53,204 nucleotides of DNA from a virus: the IMG/VR virus record IMGVR_UViG_3300020333_000061, positions 1 through 53,204 of that record. One strand, given 5' to 3'. Position 1 is the stretch's first letter. Each line of letters starts with the position of its first letter. The position numbers were made by a program, and so were the translations under genes. The notes under the pieces are model-generated. The model ran no database searches and had not been told where the DNA came from. It saw nothing but the letters and a program-made list of their open reading frames with translations. Shown piece by piece: positions 19,081 to 28,046 of this stretch.

Positions 19081-20578
19081 ATTGATTAACGGAGATTGTT
19101 TAGAAGAATTAAAAGAATTGGATGATAATACTATAGATTTAATATGTTCAGATCCACCTTATGGTTTATCGTTTATGGGTAAAAAATGGGATAGTTTTAA
19201 TGAAGTGATTAGTTTTGAGGGCGAATCTCATGTATATGCTAAGAAAGGATTTAAAAAACTTCCAAGAAATAAACCTATTGCTATGGAAGAATTTTTTGTT
19301 CCAATATGGAAAGAATGTTTAAGGGTATTGAAGCCTGGCGGATTTGCTTTTATAATGGCTGCTCCAAAACAGGATGTATTACAGAAACAAATTGAAGCTA
19401 TGGATGTGGCAGGGTTTAAAACTAATTTTACTTCAATTTATTGGGCATACGCAACTGGCTTTCCAAAGGCTATGAATGTTGGTAAGAAAACCGAGAAAGA
19501 AAATCTTGAAGGAAGTTATGCAGGATATCAACCAAAACCAGCAGTAGAAATAGTGATAGTGGCAATGAAACCATTAGAGAAGAAAGGTTATTTAGACCAA
19601 GCACTTGATAATCAAAAGGGAGTAACGTGGTTGGATGATGCTAGAATACCATTTGCAGGTATGAATGATAAAGAACAATTTGATAAAGATAATGTTGCTG
19701 CTATGAAGAACTTTGATGGGAAATATGAAAAAGGTGAAGGTAAGATGTATGAAGGTGGATGGGAAAAACCAAATAGAGTAGGATTATCAAGAGGAACACA
19801 TGCATCAAGAAAATCTAAAAGTGATACCTACGAACGAGTTTCAGCATTTGGAGATTCAAACCAGTCAGAAACTAAAGATGGTAGAAATTTATGGGGAAAG
19901 AAAGCCACTAAAAAAGTTAAAATAACAAAACGACAACCACGCACAGATCACAATGTATTTAAACAGAGTGGATTTAAGAGTGAGAATAATGATACAGCAG
20001 AGGCATCACCACTCGGTAGATTTGCCGCCAATCTATTAGTAAGTGATAATGTATTAGATACTGGTAAAAAAACTAAGTCAACGGGTGGTCGAGCATACCA
20101 AAATACAAATGATATGTATAGTGGTGGATGGGAATATGATGAAGAAGGTACGGGAGAAAATCCAGGTAAAGGAGATGAGGGAGATTTTAGTAGATATTAT
20201 AGTTTAGACGAGTGGTGGAAACATAGAGTGAGTAGATTACCAGAAGAAGTTAGAAATACATTTCCATTTTTGATTGTACCCAAGGCAAGTAAGTCTGAAA
20301 AGAATTTTGGAGTTGGTGGAACTGATACAAAGAAACAAAATGTCCATCCAACAGTAAAACCTATGACATTAATGAGTTATTTAGTTACACTTGGAAGTCG
20401 TAAAAGTGATATAGTTTTAGATCCATTTATGGGAAGTGGTACAACTCCAATTTCATGCGTAATTTCAGAAAGAAAGTACATAGGTATAGAGAAAGAAGAA
20501 GAATATTTTAAGATTGCCGAAGCGAGAGTAGAGAAGGCATTGAATCCAGCAAATTTAGTTAAACACGAGTTCTTTTAA
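19070..20578 (+). CDS. DNA methyltransferase (beta class, N6-adenine or N4-cytosine)
   Basis: An S-adenosylmethionine-dependent DNA methylase. Catalytic motif IV, SDPPYGLSF, is near the N-terminus (27-35), and the SAM-binding motif I, LDPFMGSGTT, is near the C-terminus, preceded by HPTVKPMTLM: the beta-class order. DPPY fits adenine-N6 or cytosine-N4 methylation. A long charged insertion (about 170-330) is probably the target-recognition region. At about 502 aa it is larger than most phage solo methylases. I chose ATG 19070 (AAGGAG at 19051-19056) over a TTG at 19061, which is too close to that site. It directly follows the Mom-like gene and precedes the helicase by one base. Confidence 0.88.
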   Translation: MESKLINGDCLEELKELDDNTIDLICSDPPYGLSFMGKKWDSFNEVISFEGESHVYAKKGFKKLPRNKPIAMEEFFVPIWKECLRVLKPGGFAFIMAAPKQDVLQKQIEAMDVAGFKTNFTSIYWAYATGFPKAMNVGKKTEKENLEGSYAGYQPKPAVEIVIVAMKPLEKKGYLDQALDNQKGVTWLDDARIPFAGMNDKEQFDKDNVAAMKNFDGKYEKGEGKMYEGGWEKPNRVGLSRGTHASRKSKSDTYERVSAFGDSNQSETKDGRNLWGKKATKKVKITKRQPRTDHNVFKQSGFKSENNDTAEASPLGRFAANLLVSDNVLDTGKKTKSTGGRAYQNTNDMYSGGWEYDEEGTGENPGKGDEGDFSRYYSLDEWWKHRVSRLPEEVRNTFPFLIVPKASKSEKNFGVGGTDTKKQNVHPTVKPMTLMSYLVTLGSRKSDIVLDPFMGSGTTPISCVISERKYIGIEKEEEYFKIAEARVEKALNPANLVKHEFF

Positions 20579-20579
20579 T

Positions 20580-21986
20580 ATGTCAGATACATTAATACAA
20601 TTCGGACATTCATTTCAGAAAAAAATAATGGTTTTATTATTATTCAATAGACGTTTTTTACAAACTATTAGTGATATTATTTTACCAGAATATTTTGATT
20701 CTGATGCTGATAAGTGGTTAGTAAGGACTATTAAGAAGTATTATGAAAAATATAAAGTAGAACCTACATTAGAAGCAATAAAAATACAAACAGATGATAT
20801 TACATCAGAAATGTTAAAAAAATCTGTTGTAGATAATTTAAGAGAAGCATTTCAACATAGAGAAGCACCAGATTTAGAATTTGTAGAAGAAAAAGTTATA
20901 GAATTTTGTAAAAATCAAAACTTAAAAAGTGCAATTATGGACTCGGTGGATATGCTAGAAAGACATGATTATGATGGTATAAAAACAGTTATAGATACTG
21001 CTATGAAAGCTGGTACTACAAAGGATTTAGGTCATGATTATGTAGAAGGATTAGAAGAGCGATTAACAAAATCTGTTAGAGATATAACTCCTACTGGTTG
21101 GGAAATAATAGATGAGATAATGGATGGTGGATTAGGTAAAGGTGAAATGGGAGTTTTAGTAGCTCCAGCGGGTATTGGTAAAACTTGGATGTTACAGAGA
21201 ATATCACATCATGCACTATGCATGGGTAAAAATGTTTTACATTACACTTTAGAATTAAATCAATCTTACGTTGGATTACGGTACGATACTATTTTTTCAG
21301 GAATTCCAACAAGTGAAATAAAATATCAAAAGGAAGCAGTTAGAAAGGCGTTGGAAAAGGCTAAAGGAAATTTGTTAATTAAATATTTTCCAACTAGATC
21401 AGCATCAGTTCAAACTTTAAATGCACATATGAGACAAGTAGAGTTAAGTGGGTTAAAACCAGATATTGTTATAGTTGATTATGCAGATATTATGAAAGAT
21501 ATTAGTGGTGGTAAGGAGTTACGACACCAATTAGGAAACATTTATGAAGATTTAAGGGGTCTTGCAGGTGAAATGGAAGTTCCTATATGGACCGCATCAC
21601 AAGCAAATCGTTCATCACTTGAAGAGGAAGTTATTGGAGCAGAAAAGGTTGCAGAATCTTACAGTAAGGTTATGACTGCGGATTTTGTTGTAAGTCTTAG
21701 TAGAAAAATTGAAGATAAAGCTAGTAATACTGCTAGATGTCACGTTATAAAAAATAGATTTGGTGTAGATGGTATAACATATCCATGTACTATGAATACA
21801 CATACTGGGTTGATAAATGTTCATAGACCATCTTCTAAAATGGGAGTAGAGTCTTCTAAAAAAATGAGAAGTGCAGAGGATTTTGTACGACAAACTGCTA
21901 GAAATGCTTATAGAGTATTAGGTCCAGATGCTCAAAAAAGTAGTGAAGAAAAAACTTCTGAAAAAAACTTAGATGGTTTTGAATAA
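20580..21986 (+). CDS. 41: Replicative DNA helicase (T4 gp41/DnaB-like)
   Basis: Hexameric 5'-3' helicase driving the replication fork and partner of the primase. The N-terminal 160 residues form the helical DnaB-like collar. The RecA-like motor domain starts near 170 with TGWEIIDEIMDGGLGKGEMG. Walker A is APAGIGKTW (195-203), Walker B is IVIVDYADIM (296-305), and WTASQANRSS provides the sensor-type region. Length (468 aa) matches T4 gp41 (475 aa). The C-terminal tail is charged. It begins one base after the methyltransferase stop. No primase (gp61) is visible in this window. Confidence 0.9.
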   Translation: MSDTLIQFGHSFQKKIMVLLLFNRRFLQTISDIILPEYFDSDADKWLVRTIKKYYEKYKVEPTLEAIKIQTDDITSEMLKKSVVDNLREAFQHREAPDLEFVEEKVIEFCKNQNLKSAIMDSVDMLERHDYDGIKTVIDTAMKAGTTKDLGHDYVEGLEERLTKSVRDITPTGWEIIDEIMDGGLGKGEMGVLVAPAGIGKTWMLQRISHHALCMGKNVLHYTLELNQSYVGLRYDTIFSGIPTSEIKYQKEAVRKALEKAKGNLLIKYFPTRSASVQTLNAHMRQVELSGLKPDIVIVDYADIMKDISGGKELRHQLGNIYEDLRGLAGEMEVPIWTASQANRSSLEEEVIGAEKVAESYSKVMTADFVVSLSRKIEDKASNTARCHVIKNRFGVDGITYPCTMNTHTGLINVHRPSSKMGVESSKKMRSAEDFVRQTARNAYRVLGPDAQKSSEEKTSEKNLDGFE

Positions 21987-22062
21987 AGTTGTAAAATTCA
22001 TAGTTATATTTTAATATATATTGTATTTATTATTGGCGATGGTAAAAAAATTTATTAATATT

Positions 22063-22080
22063 GGGGAAGAAATTTTTCCC
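22063..22080 (+). promoter_or_regulatory. Small hairpin in the gap after the helicase gene
   Basis: In the 116-base gap between the helicase stop and the TTG at 22103, GGGGAA (22063-22068) can pair with TTTCCC (22075-22080) as RNA, counting one G-U pair, with a 6-base loop. No T-run follows, so an intrinsic terminator is doubtful. The remaining sequence is AT-rich and holds only an unconvincing 30-codon frame. Confidence 0.25.
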
Positions 22081-22102
22081 TACTTTTATATTGGGAATAA
22101 TT

Positions 22103-22258
22103 TTGGGAAGAAAGAGAATATACCGTACTAAAAAAGAGCAATTAGATGCTAGACGAACAAGGCAACGGAGATATTATTGGAAAAATAGAGAGTCTATTTT
22201 GGAAAAAAAGAAGAAGGCTTATTGGTTAAAAAAATATAAAGTTTATGAGGAGTTGTAG
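22103..22258 (+). CDS. Small basic protein, paralogue of the one at 18054 (51 aa)
   Basis: A highly basic helical protein, M(TTG)GRKRIYRTKKEQ followed by RYYWKNRESILEKKKKAYW. The start is set by comparison: the paralogue at 18054 begins MGRIRKYFTKKEQ, and here the matching codon is TTG at 22103; an upstream in-frame TTG at 22061 would add 14 unrelated residues. The stop shares a base with the GTG of the reductase gene, and its last codons include the GAGGAG ribosome-binding site of that gene, so it may act partly as a translational leader. Function is unknown; nucleic-acid binding is inferred from charge. Confidence 0.55.
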   Translation: MGRKRIYRTKKEQLDARRTRQRRYYWKNRESILEKKKKAYWLKKYKVYEEL

Positions 22259-24249
22259 TGGAAGAATTTAAGTTATCACAAAAGTTTATAAATAAATATA
22301 AAAGAAAAAAGCCCCCATTTGGTTTTAATGGTTTAGGTGAATTAGTTTATATGAGGACATATTCTCGTATTAAAAAAAATGGTAAAAATGAGAGATGGTG
22401 GGAAACTATTAAAAGGGTTGTAGAAGGCACTTATTCTATGCAAATGAATTGGATAAATCAACATCAATTAGGGTGGAATCCGTGGCAAGCTCAGAAGTCG
22501 GCTCAAGAAATGTATGATAGAATATTTACTATGAAATTTTTGCCACCTGGCCGAGGACTTTGGGCTATGGGAACACCAATCACCGAAGAAAAAGGCTTGT
22601 ACGCCGCCCTTAACAATTGTGCATTTGTATCTACAGGTACACTCAAAGAAGATTACGCAAAACCATTTTGTTTTCTTATGGATGCATCAATGTTAGGTGT
22701 AGGAGTTGGTTTTGATACAAAGGGTGCTGGTGAAATTATAGTCAAAGGTATAAATAAAAGTAGACAAGAAGAAACATTTGTCATTCCAGATACAAGAGAA
22801 GGTTGGGTAGAATCTTTAAGATTGTTATTAGAAAGTTATTTCCATGAAACTGCATCTATAGTTTTTGATTATACAAAAATTAGAGCAGAAGGTGAACCAA
22901 TTAAAGGTTTTGGTGGAGTATCAAGTGGACATGAACCACTAAAAGAAATACACAAAGATATTAGAGAAGTATTAGAAAGAAATTCAGGAGAACCTATTTC
23001 AGTTACTACGATCGTAGATATAATGAACCTAATTGGTAAATGTGTAGTGGCAGGGAACGTAAGACGAACAGCAGAGATTGTGTTTGGTGATGCAGAGTCA
23101 GAAGAATATTTAGATTTAAAAAATTATAAAGTAAATAAACATAGAGAAACTTATGGATGGACTTCAAACAATTCAGTATTTGCAGAACTTGGTATGGATT
23201 ATACTGATATTTGTAAAAGAATTACAGATAATGGAGAACCAGGGTTAGCGTGGTTAGATAATATGAGACATTATTCTCGTATGAAAAATGGTGGTGATGA
23301 TAAAGACCATAGAGTAGCTGGTGGTAATCCTTGTCTTGAACAATCACTTGAATCATATGAGTTATGTTGTTTAGTAGAAACATTTCCATCTAATCATGAG
23401 TCATTAGAAGATTATAAAAGAACACTTAAATATGCTTACTTGTATGCAAAAACAGTTACATTAGGTAAAACCCACTGGTCGGATACGAATAGGGTTATGT
23501 TACGTAACCGAAGAATCGGTTGTTCAGTTAGTGGCGTTGCGCAATTTATCACAAAACACGGAATGGAAGAGTTAAGGAAATGGTTAGAAGATGGGTATGA
23601 TACAATACAAGATTGGGATTGTATTTATTCTGATTGGTTTGCAATACCCAAATCAATTAAAACCACTTCAGTTAAACCAAGTGGCACAGTTTCCCTTTTG
23701 GCTGGAGCTACACCAGGTTTACATTATCCTGAAAGTCGTTTCTATATAAGAAGAATGAGATTGTCAAATCAGTCTGATTTAATAGAACCTTTGGAAAAGG
23801 CGAATTATCATATAGAACCAGCATTTGGTTCCGAGGATACTACTAAGGTTGTAGAAATTCCTGTTGATGTGGGTGAGGGGATCAGAACAGCTAACGAATT
23901 GTCAATTTGGGAACAATTTAGTTTAGCTGCATTTATGCAACGCCACTGGGCTGACAATCAAGTTAGTTGTACAGCAACATTTGACCCTGATACAGAGTCA
24001 ACTGAACTACCACACGTTTTAAATTATTTTCAGTATTATTTAAAAGGTATTTCATTATTACCTAGATTAAATGGTGGTGCATATAAACAAATGCCTTATG
24101 AAGCAATAGATGAAAAAACATATCATTTTGAAGTTGAGAGACTTGGGTATTTAAGTTTTGTTGGAGTTGAAGGAGAACAAGCTGAAGTGGATAAGTTTTG
24201 TAATAACGATGTATGTGATATCCCAGGAGAAGAGTTTTATGAAGCATAA
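22258..24249 (+). CDS. Class II (B12-dependent) ribonucleoside-triphosphate reductase
   Basis: Makes dNTPs from NTPs with adenosylcobalamin and works without oxygen-dependent cofactor assembly. It matches the monomeric Lactobacillus leichmannii-type RTPR. Cys121 (NNCAFVST) corresponds to Cys119; GGNPCLEQSLESYELCC holds the thiyl-radical Cys359, Glu361 and the redox partner Cys370, spaced as Cys408/Glu410/Cys419. The C-terminal pair in CNNDVCDIPG keeps the C-x4-C spacing that is re-reduced by thioredoxin-like donors. SVKPSGTVSLLAGATPGLHYP is the phosphate-binding region. At 663 aa it is slightly shorter than typical RTPR. The GTG start has GAGGAG at 22247-22252. It overlaps glutamine synthetase by 11 bases. 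Confidence 0.93.
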   Translation: MEEFKLSQKFINKYKRKKPPFGFNGLGELVYMRTYSRIKKNGKNERWWETIKRVVEGTYSMQMNWINQHQLGWNPWQAQKSAQEMYDRIFTMKFLPPGRGLWAMGTPITEEKGLYAALNNCAFVSTGTLKEDYAKPFCFLMDASMLGVGVGFDTKGAGEIIVKGINKSRQEETFVIPDTREGWVESLRLLLESYFHETASIVFDYTKIRAEGEPIKGFGGVSSGHEPLKEIHKDIREVLERNSGEPISVTTIVDIMNLIGKCVVAGNVRRTAEIVFGDAESEEYLDLKNYKVNKHRETYGWTSNNSVFAELGMDYTDICKRITDNGEPGLAWLDNMRHYSRMKNGGDDKDHRVAGGNPCLEQSLESYELCCLVETFPSNHESLEDYKRTLKYAYLYAKTVTLGKTHWSDTNRVMLRNRRIGCSVSGVAQFITKHGMEELRKWLEDGYDTIQDWDCIYSDWFAIPKSIKTTSVKPSGTVSLLAGATPGLHYPESRFYIRRMRLSNQSDLIEPLEKANYHIEPAFGSEDTTKVVEIPVDVGEGIRTANELSIWEQFSLAAFMQRHWADNQVSCTATFDPDTESTELPHVLNYFQYYLKGISLLPRLNGGAYKQMPYEAIDEKTYHFEVERLGYLSFVGVEGEQAEVDKFCNNDVCDIPGEEFYEA

Positions 24250-25351
24250 GTTAGAATATATATGGTTAGATGGTACAGAACCAACAACACAATTAAGAAG
24301 CAAAACCAAAATTGTATCAGATTTTATAAATGAATCTAGGTCAAATGTTTTAACAAAAACATCATATGGAGAAGCACCAATATGGGGATTTGATGGTAGT
24401 TCTACAAACCAAGCAGAAGGAAGTGATTCCGATTGTGTATTACAACCTGTTAGAGTTTATCGTAACCCATTAGAACCAGCTAGTTCTTTAGTACTTTGTG
24501 AGGTATGGAATGTAGATTATACACCGCATGAAACAAATACAAGAAACAAGTTAGTTGATATTTTAGAAAGTTTAAGTGAGGACCCAGAAGAATGGGTAGG
24601 GTTTGAGCAAGAATATACTTTATATAAAAATGGGATCCCTTTAGGTTGGCCAGAAACAGGAGAACCAGCAGAACAGGGAGATTACTATTGTGGTAGAAAT
24701 GCAGGAGAAGGAATTATAACAGAACATACAAACGCTTGTATTGAAGCAGATATAAGTATCTGTGGAACTAATGCAGAAGTGATGTTAGGTCAATGGGAAT
24801 ATCAGATAGGAGCAGGAAGTTCTTTAAAAATGAGTGATGATTTATGGGTAGCCCGTTGGTTAATGGAAAAGATATGTTATAAGCATGGTTTAACAGTTTC
24901 ATTAGACCCAAAACCAATAGAAGGTGATTGGAATGGAGCAGGTTGCCATACTAATTTTTCTACAAAATGGATGAGGCATGGAGTGTCAGGGTGGTATAGA
25001 GGAAAAAGATTAACTTCAAGAAATGTATCTGGAGATAAAAATTTGAGATCAGTTGATGGTGAAACTTGGGATGGTTTAGAAGAAATTGAGAAACACATTC
25101 CTGAATTGGAAAAAAATCATAAAGAACATATGGAAGTTTATGGAAAAGGAAACGAAAGACGATTAACAGGATTACACGAAACTCAAGCTATAGATAAATT
25201 TAGTAGCGGAGTTTCAGACAGAGGTGCATCTATTCGTATTCCTTGGCAAGTAGCTAAAGATAAATGTGGTTATTTAGAAGATAGACGACCATCAGCTAAT
25301 TGTGATCCATATGAAGTTTCACAAAAATTAATTGAGACTATTTGTAAATAG
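24239..25351 (+). CDS. Glutamine synthetase, eukaryotic-type (GSII)
   Basis: Forms glutamine from glutamate, ammonia and ATP. The N-terminal beta-grasp region has LEYIWLDGTEPTTQLRSKTK, and APIWGFDGSSTNQAEGSDSD is the signature of the GSII class. The active-site strand EEWVGFEQEYTLYKNGIPLGW holds the metal-binding Glu residues. QWEYQIGAGSSLKMSDDLW, GAGCHTNFSTKWMR and ASIRIPWQVAKDKCGYLEDRRPSANCDPY complete the catalytic domain. Length (370 aa) is that of a complete GSII. I chose ATG 24239 because AGGAGA lies at 24225-24230; an earlier in-frame start lies inside the reductase gene and adds unrelated residues. It probably raises glutamine for nucleotide or amide synthesis during infection, an inference from context. 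Confidence 0.92.
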   Translation: MKHKLEYIWLDGTEPTTQLRSKTKIVSDFINESRSNVLTKTSYGEAPIWGFDGSSTNQAEGSDSDCVLQPVRVYRNPLEPASSLVLCEVWNVDYTPHETNTRNKLVDILESLSEDPEEWVGFEQEYTLYKNGIPLGWPETGEPAEQGDYYCGRNAGEGIITEHTNACIEADISICGTNAEVMLGQWEYQIGAGSSLKMSDDLWVARWLMEKICYKHGLTVSLDPKPIEGDWNGAGCHTNFSTKWMRHGVSGWYRGKRLTSRNVSGDKNLRSVDGETWDGLEEIEKHIPELEKNHKEHMEVYGKGNERRLTGLHETQAIDKFSSGVSDRGASIRIPWQVAKDKCGYLEDRRPSANCDPYEVSQKLIETICK

Positions 25352-25354
25352 TAC

Positions 25355-25384
25355 TTGACTTGTATAGGGTTTTATTAGTATATT
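25355..25384 (+). promoter_or_regulatory. Candidate sigma70-type promoter for the DNA polymerase gene
   Basis: TTGACT (25355-25360) and TATATT (25379-25384) are separated by 18 bases, close to the bacterial housekeeping consensus. They lie in the 62-base gap between glutamine synthetase and the polymerase start. The start (TTG 25414) has TGGAGA nine bases upstream. In AT-rich DNA such matches arise by chance, but the location in one of the few intergenic gaps supports it. Confidence 0.45.
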
Positions 25385-25413
25385 CACATATGTTAAATTG
25401 GAGAAATACATAG

Positions 25414-27969
25414 TTGTACCAAAACGTATATTTTGATGGAAGAACAATTCATCTTTGGGATGATAAATTAGGTTATAAGAAATTTTCTAATAAAAGATAT
25501 GCTTATTTACCAAATAAAAATGGTAAATTTATAGCATTGGATGGTACTAGGGTCAATAAAGTTTTTAGATATGATAAAAAGGACTCTAACTTATATGAAA
25601 GTGATGTGCCCGCAGTTACTAGGGCATTAGTTGATAATTATACTCAAAGTGATGAGCCATCTATTGGACATAAAGTTATGGTGTTTGATATTGAGGTAGA
25701 AGTTACAGATGGATTTCCATCACCATCAAAGGCAGAAAATAAAATAACTTCTATTGCATTATGGGATAGTCTTACAGATGAATATTATTGTTATGTTTTA
25801 GATCCAGAGAATAAACTTGAGATTGAATCAGAAGACAGAGTATTAAAAAGTGGTAATAATACTATACTTGGTTATAAATCAGAAGTTGAGATGTTAAATG
25901 CATTTTTTGGAAAGTATTATGAGATAAGACCAACAATACTTACTGGATGGAATATAGATAACTTTGATATACCATATTTGTACAATAGGGCTACTCAATT
26001 ACTAGGTTCTGAAATATCTAATTTATTATCACCAATCGGAATTGTAAAATATTCAGAATATAGACAAAAATTTGAGGTAGCTGGAGTAGCTTCTTTAGAT
26101 TATTTAGGTATATATAAGAAATTTACACCTAATGAAGTTAGTAGTTATAGATTAGATAATGTGGGTGAAAATGAAGTAGGTCTTAAAAAAGTATCTTATG
26201 AAGGAACACTTAATGATTTATATGAAAATAATAGAAAGACATTTGTTAAGTATAACTTAAATGACGTTAAAATTGTTGTTGAATTAGATAAGAAGTTAGA
26301 TTATATTGAAATATCACGTGGTATATGTCATATAGGTCATGTATCATATGAAGATATTTACGCAAGTTCACGTTATTTAGAGGGGGCTATTTTAACTTAT
26401 TGTAAAAAGAGAAATATTGTAGTACCTAACAAGAATCCGTATGGTAGACAAATGATGGGTCAAGATGATAAGTTTGCAGGAGCGTATGTACAGGATCCAA
26501 TTAGAGGTAGACATGAATGGGTATATGATTTGGATGTAACTTCTATGTATCCAAGTGTTATTCGTAGTTTGAATATATCACCAGAAACCAAAGTTGGTAA
26601 AGTTTTGGGGTGGGATGCTGAAGAATTTATAAAGAAAGATAATGTAAAAACTTATACATTAATGAGTGGTAAAGAGGAAATTTGTAAATATAGTGAAACA
26701 GAATTAAAAAATTATTTGAATGAAACTAATGTTTCTATAGGATCTAATGGAGTGTTATATAGAATGGATAAAGAAGGATTGATTCCTGCTATTTTGTCAC
26801 AATGGTTTGATACACGGGTAGAATATAGAAAATTAGCAAAGCAATTTCATGAAGAAGGAAATGAACAACAGTTTCAATATTATGATAGACGACAATATTT
26901 ACAGAAGATTTTGTTAAATTCTTTATATGGAGTATTGGGATTACCTGTTTTTAGGTTTTATGATGTAGATAATGCTGAAGCTACTACTTTGACAGGACAA
27001 GAACTTATAAAATTTAGTAAAAAACTTGTTAATCTGTATTATAATAAAGAATTGGGAACAAAGGATGAAAATTATGTTATCTATATAGATACAGATTCTA
27101 TTTTTGCATCAGCTACACCATTGGTTAAATCACGACATAAAGGAATTGATACTAACGCTGAAGCGATTATGACACAACATATTCTTAACATAGCTGATGA
27201 AATTCAGGGATTTTTGAATCAGAGTTATGATTTATTTGCTAAGAAATTTTGTAATTTAGATAAACATTATTATGAAATTAAACAGGAAGTTATAGCTAGG
27301 TCTGCATTTTTTATAGTTAAAAAGAGATATGGAATGCGAATTATACATGATTCAGGACGTAAAGTAAATAAAATTCAGGTTAAAGGGTTGGATACTGTAC
27401 GTAGTAGTTTTGCGGTGGCTATGAAGAATTTATTGTCAGAAATTTTAGATGATATTTTAGGAGCAGTACCTAAAGAAAAGATTGATGAAAGGATTTTTAC
27501 ATTTAAAAAGGCAATGAAGGCTATGGATTATAATGAAATTTCATCACCAACTGGCGTAAAACGGATAGATAAATTTGAATGTAGTATTGATAGAGATAGT
27601 GGATTACCAGTAAATATTCCTGGTGGAAAATTGATTACTACATATTATGAAAAAGCTACACCAGTTCATGTTAAGGCTTCTATGGCATATAATGATATGT
27701 TAGAATATTATAATATAAAAAGATATCCTAAAATATCTAACGGAGAAAAGATTAAATGGGTGTATTTAAAACAAAATCCTTTAAATTTAAATACTATAGC
27801 ATATAAAGGGTATGATGATCCACCTGAGATTTTAAAATATATAAAAACTTATATAGATGTAGACAAAATGTATAAGCAAGCTTTAAGTAAAAAAATTGAT
27901 ATGTTTTATCAAGCTATGAGTTGGGATAATCCAGTTGATAAAAGATATACTTTAGAGAAGTTTTTTTAA
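25414..27969 (+). CDS. 43: Family B DNA polymerase (T4 gp43-like replicase)
   Basis: The phage replicative polymerase with proofreading. Exonuclease motifs are complete: Exo I VMVFDIEVE (Asp92, Glu94), Exo II TGWNIDNFDIPYLYNR (about 175-190), Exo III YNLND (Tyr280, Asp284). Polymerase motif A is DLDVTSMYPSVI (Asp374), motif B is KILLNSLYGVLG (about 496-507), and motif C is YIDTDS (Asp559, Asp561). The C-terminus ends YTLEKFF, fitting a clamp-binding tail. At 851 aa it is close to T4 gp43 (898 aa), with no intein. Translation starts at TTG, shown by the ribosome-binding site and the lack of a nearby ATG. The clamp gene follows after a 77-base leader. Confidence 0.95.
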   Translation: MYQNVYFDGRTIHLWDDKLGYKKFSNKRYAYLPNKNGKFIALDGTRVNKVFRYDKKDSNLYESDVPAVTRALVDNYTQSDEPSIGHKVMVFDIEVEVTDGFPSPSKAENKITSIALWDSLTDEYYCYVLDPENKLEIESEDRVLKSGNNTILGYKSEVEMLNAFFGKYYEIRPTILTGWNIDNFDIPYLYNRATQLLGSEISNLLSPIGIVKYSEYRQKFEVAGVASLDYLGIYKKFTPNEVSSYRLDNVGENEVGLKKVSYEGTLNDLYENNRKTFVKYNLNDVKIVVELDKKLDYIEISRGICHIGHVSYEDIYASSRYLEGAILTYCKKRNIVVPNKNPYGRQMMGQDDKFAGAYVQDPIRGRHEWVYDLDVTSMYPSVIRSLNISPETKVGKVLGWDAEEFIKKDNVKTYTLMSGKEEICKYSETELKNYLNETNVSIGSNGVLYRMDKEGLIPAILSQWFDTRVEYRKLAKQFHEEGNEQQFQYYDRRQYLQKILLNSLYGVLGLPVFRFYDVDNAEATTLTGQELIKFSKKLVNLYYNKELGTKDENYVIYIDTDSIFASATPLVKSRHKGIDTNAEAIMTQHILNIADEIQGFLNQSYDLFAKKFCNLDKHYYEIKQEVIARSAFFIVKKRYGMRIIHDSGRKVNKIQVKGLDTVRSSFAVAMKNLLSEILDDILGAVPKEKIDERIFTFKKAMKAMDYNEISSPTGVKRIDKFECSIDRDSGLPVNIPGGKLITTYYEKATPVHVKASMAYNDMLEYYNIKRYPKISNGEKIKWVYLKQNPLNLNTIAYKGYDDPPEILKYIKTYIDVDKMYKQALSKKIDMFYQAMSWDNPVDKRYTLEKFF

Positions 27970-27977
27970 ATTTTGAG

Positions 27978-28010
27978 AATGGTAAATGATATATATGTAT
28001 ATATACCATT
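27978..28010 (+). promoter_or_regulatory. Leader hairpin upstream of the gp45 clamp gene
   Basis: A perfect 7-base inverted repeat, AATGGTA (27978-27984) and TACCATT (28004-28010), encloses 19 AT-rich bases that can pair further. An AATTAAT run and an AGGAGA ribosome-binding site (28032-28037) follow, 9 bases before the ATG. The gp32 leader has the same layout (AATGGT...ACCATT, AATTAAT run, AGGAGA). Both genes encode proteins needed in many copies, so shared control is plausible. A weak promoter (TTGAGA 27973, TATATA 27998) overlaps it. Confidence 0.35.
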
Positions 28011-28046
28011 TTAAATTAATAAATAACAAATAGGAGATGTAAAATA

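Noticed and set aside
22039-22131. A 30-codon frame after the helicase gene
   Set aside because: It has no ribosome-binding site, overlaps the better-supported small basic gene, and has no recognisable motif.
24158-24238. N-terminal extension of glutamine synthetase
   Set aside because: The extra residues come from the reductase coding region and match nothing in GSII. ATG 24239 has an AGGAGA site at proper spacing and gives the normal N-terminus.
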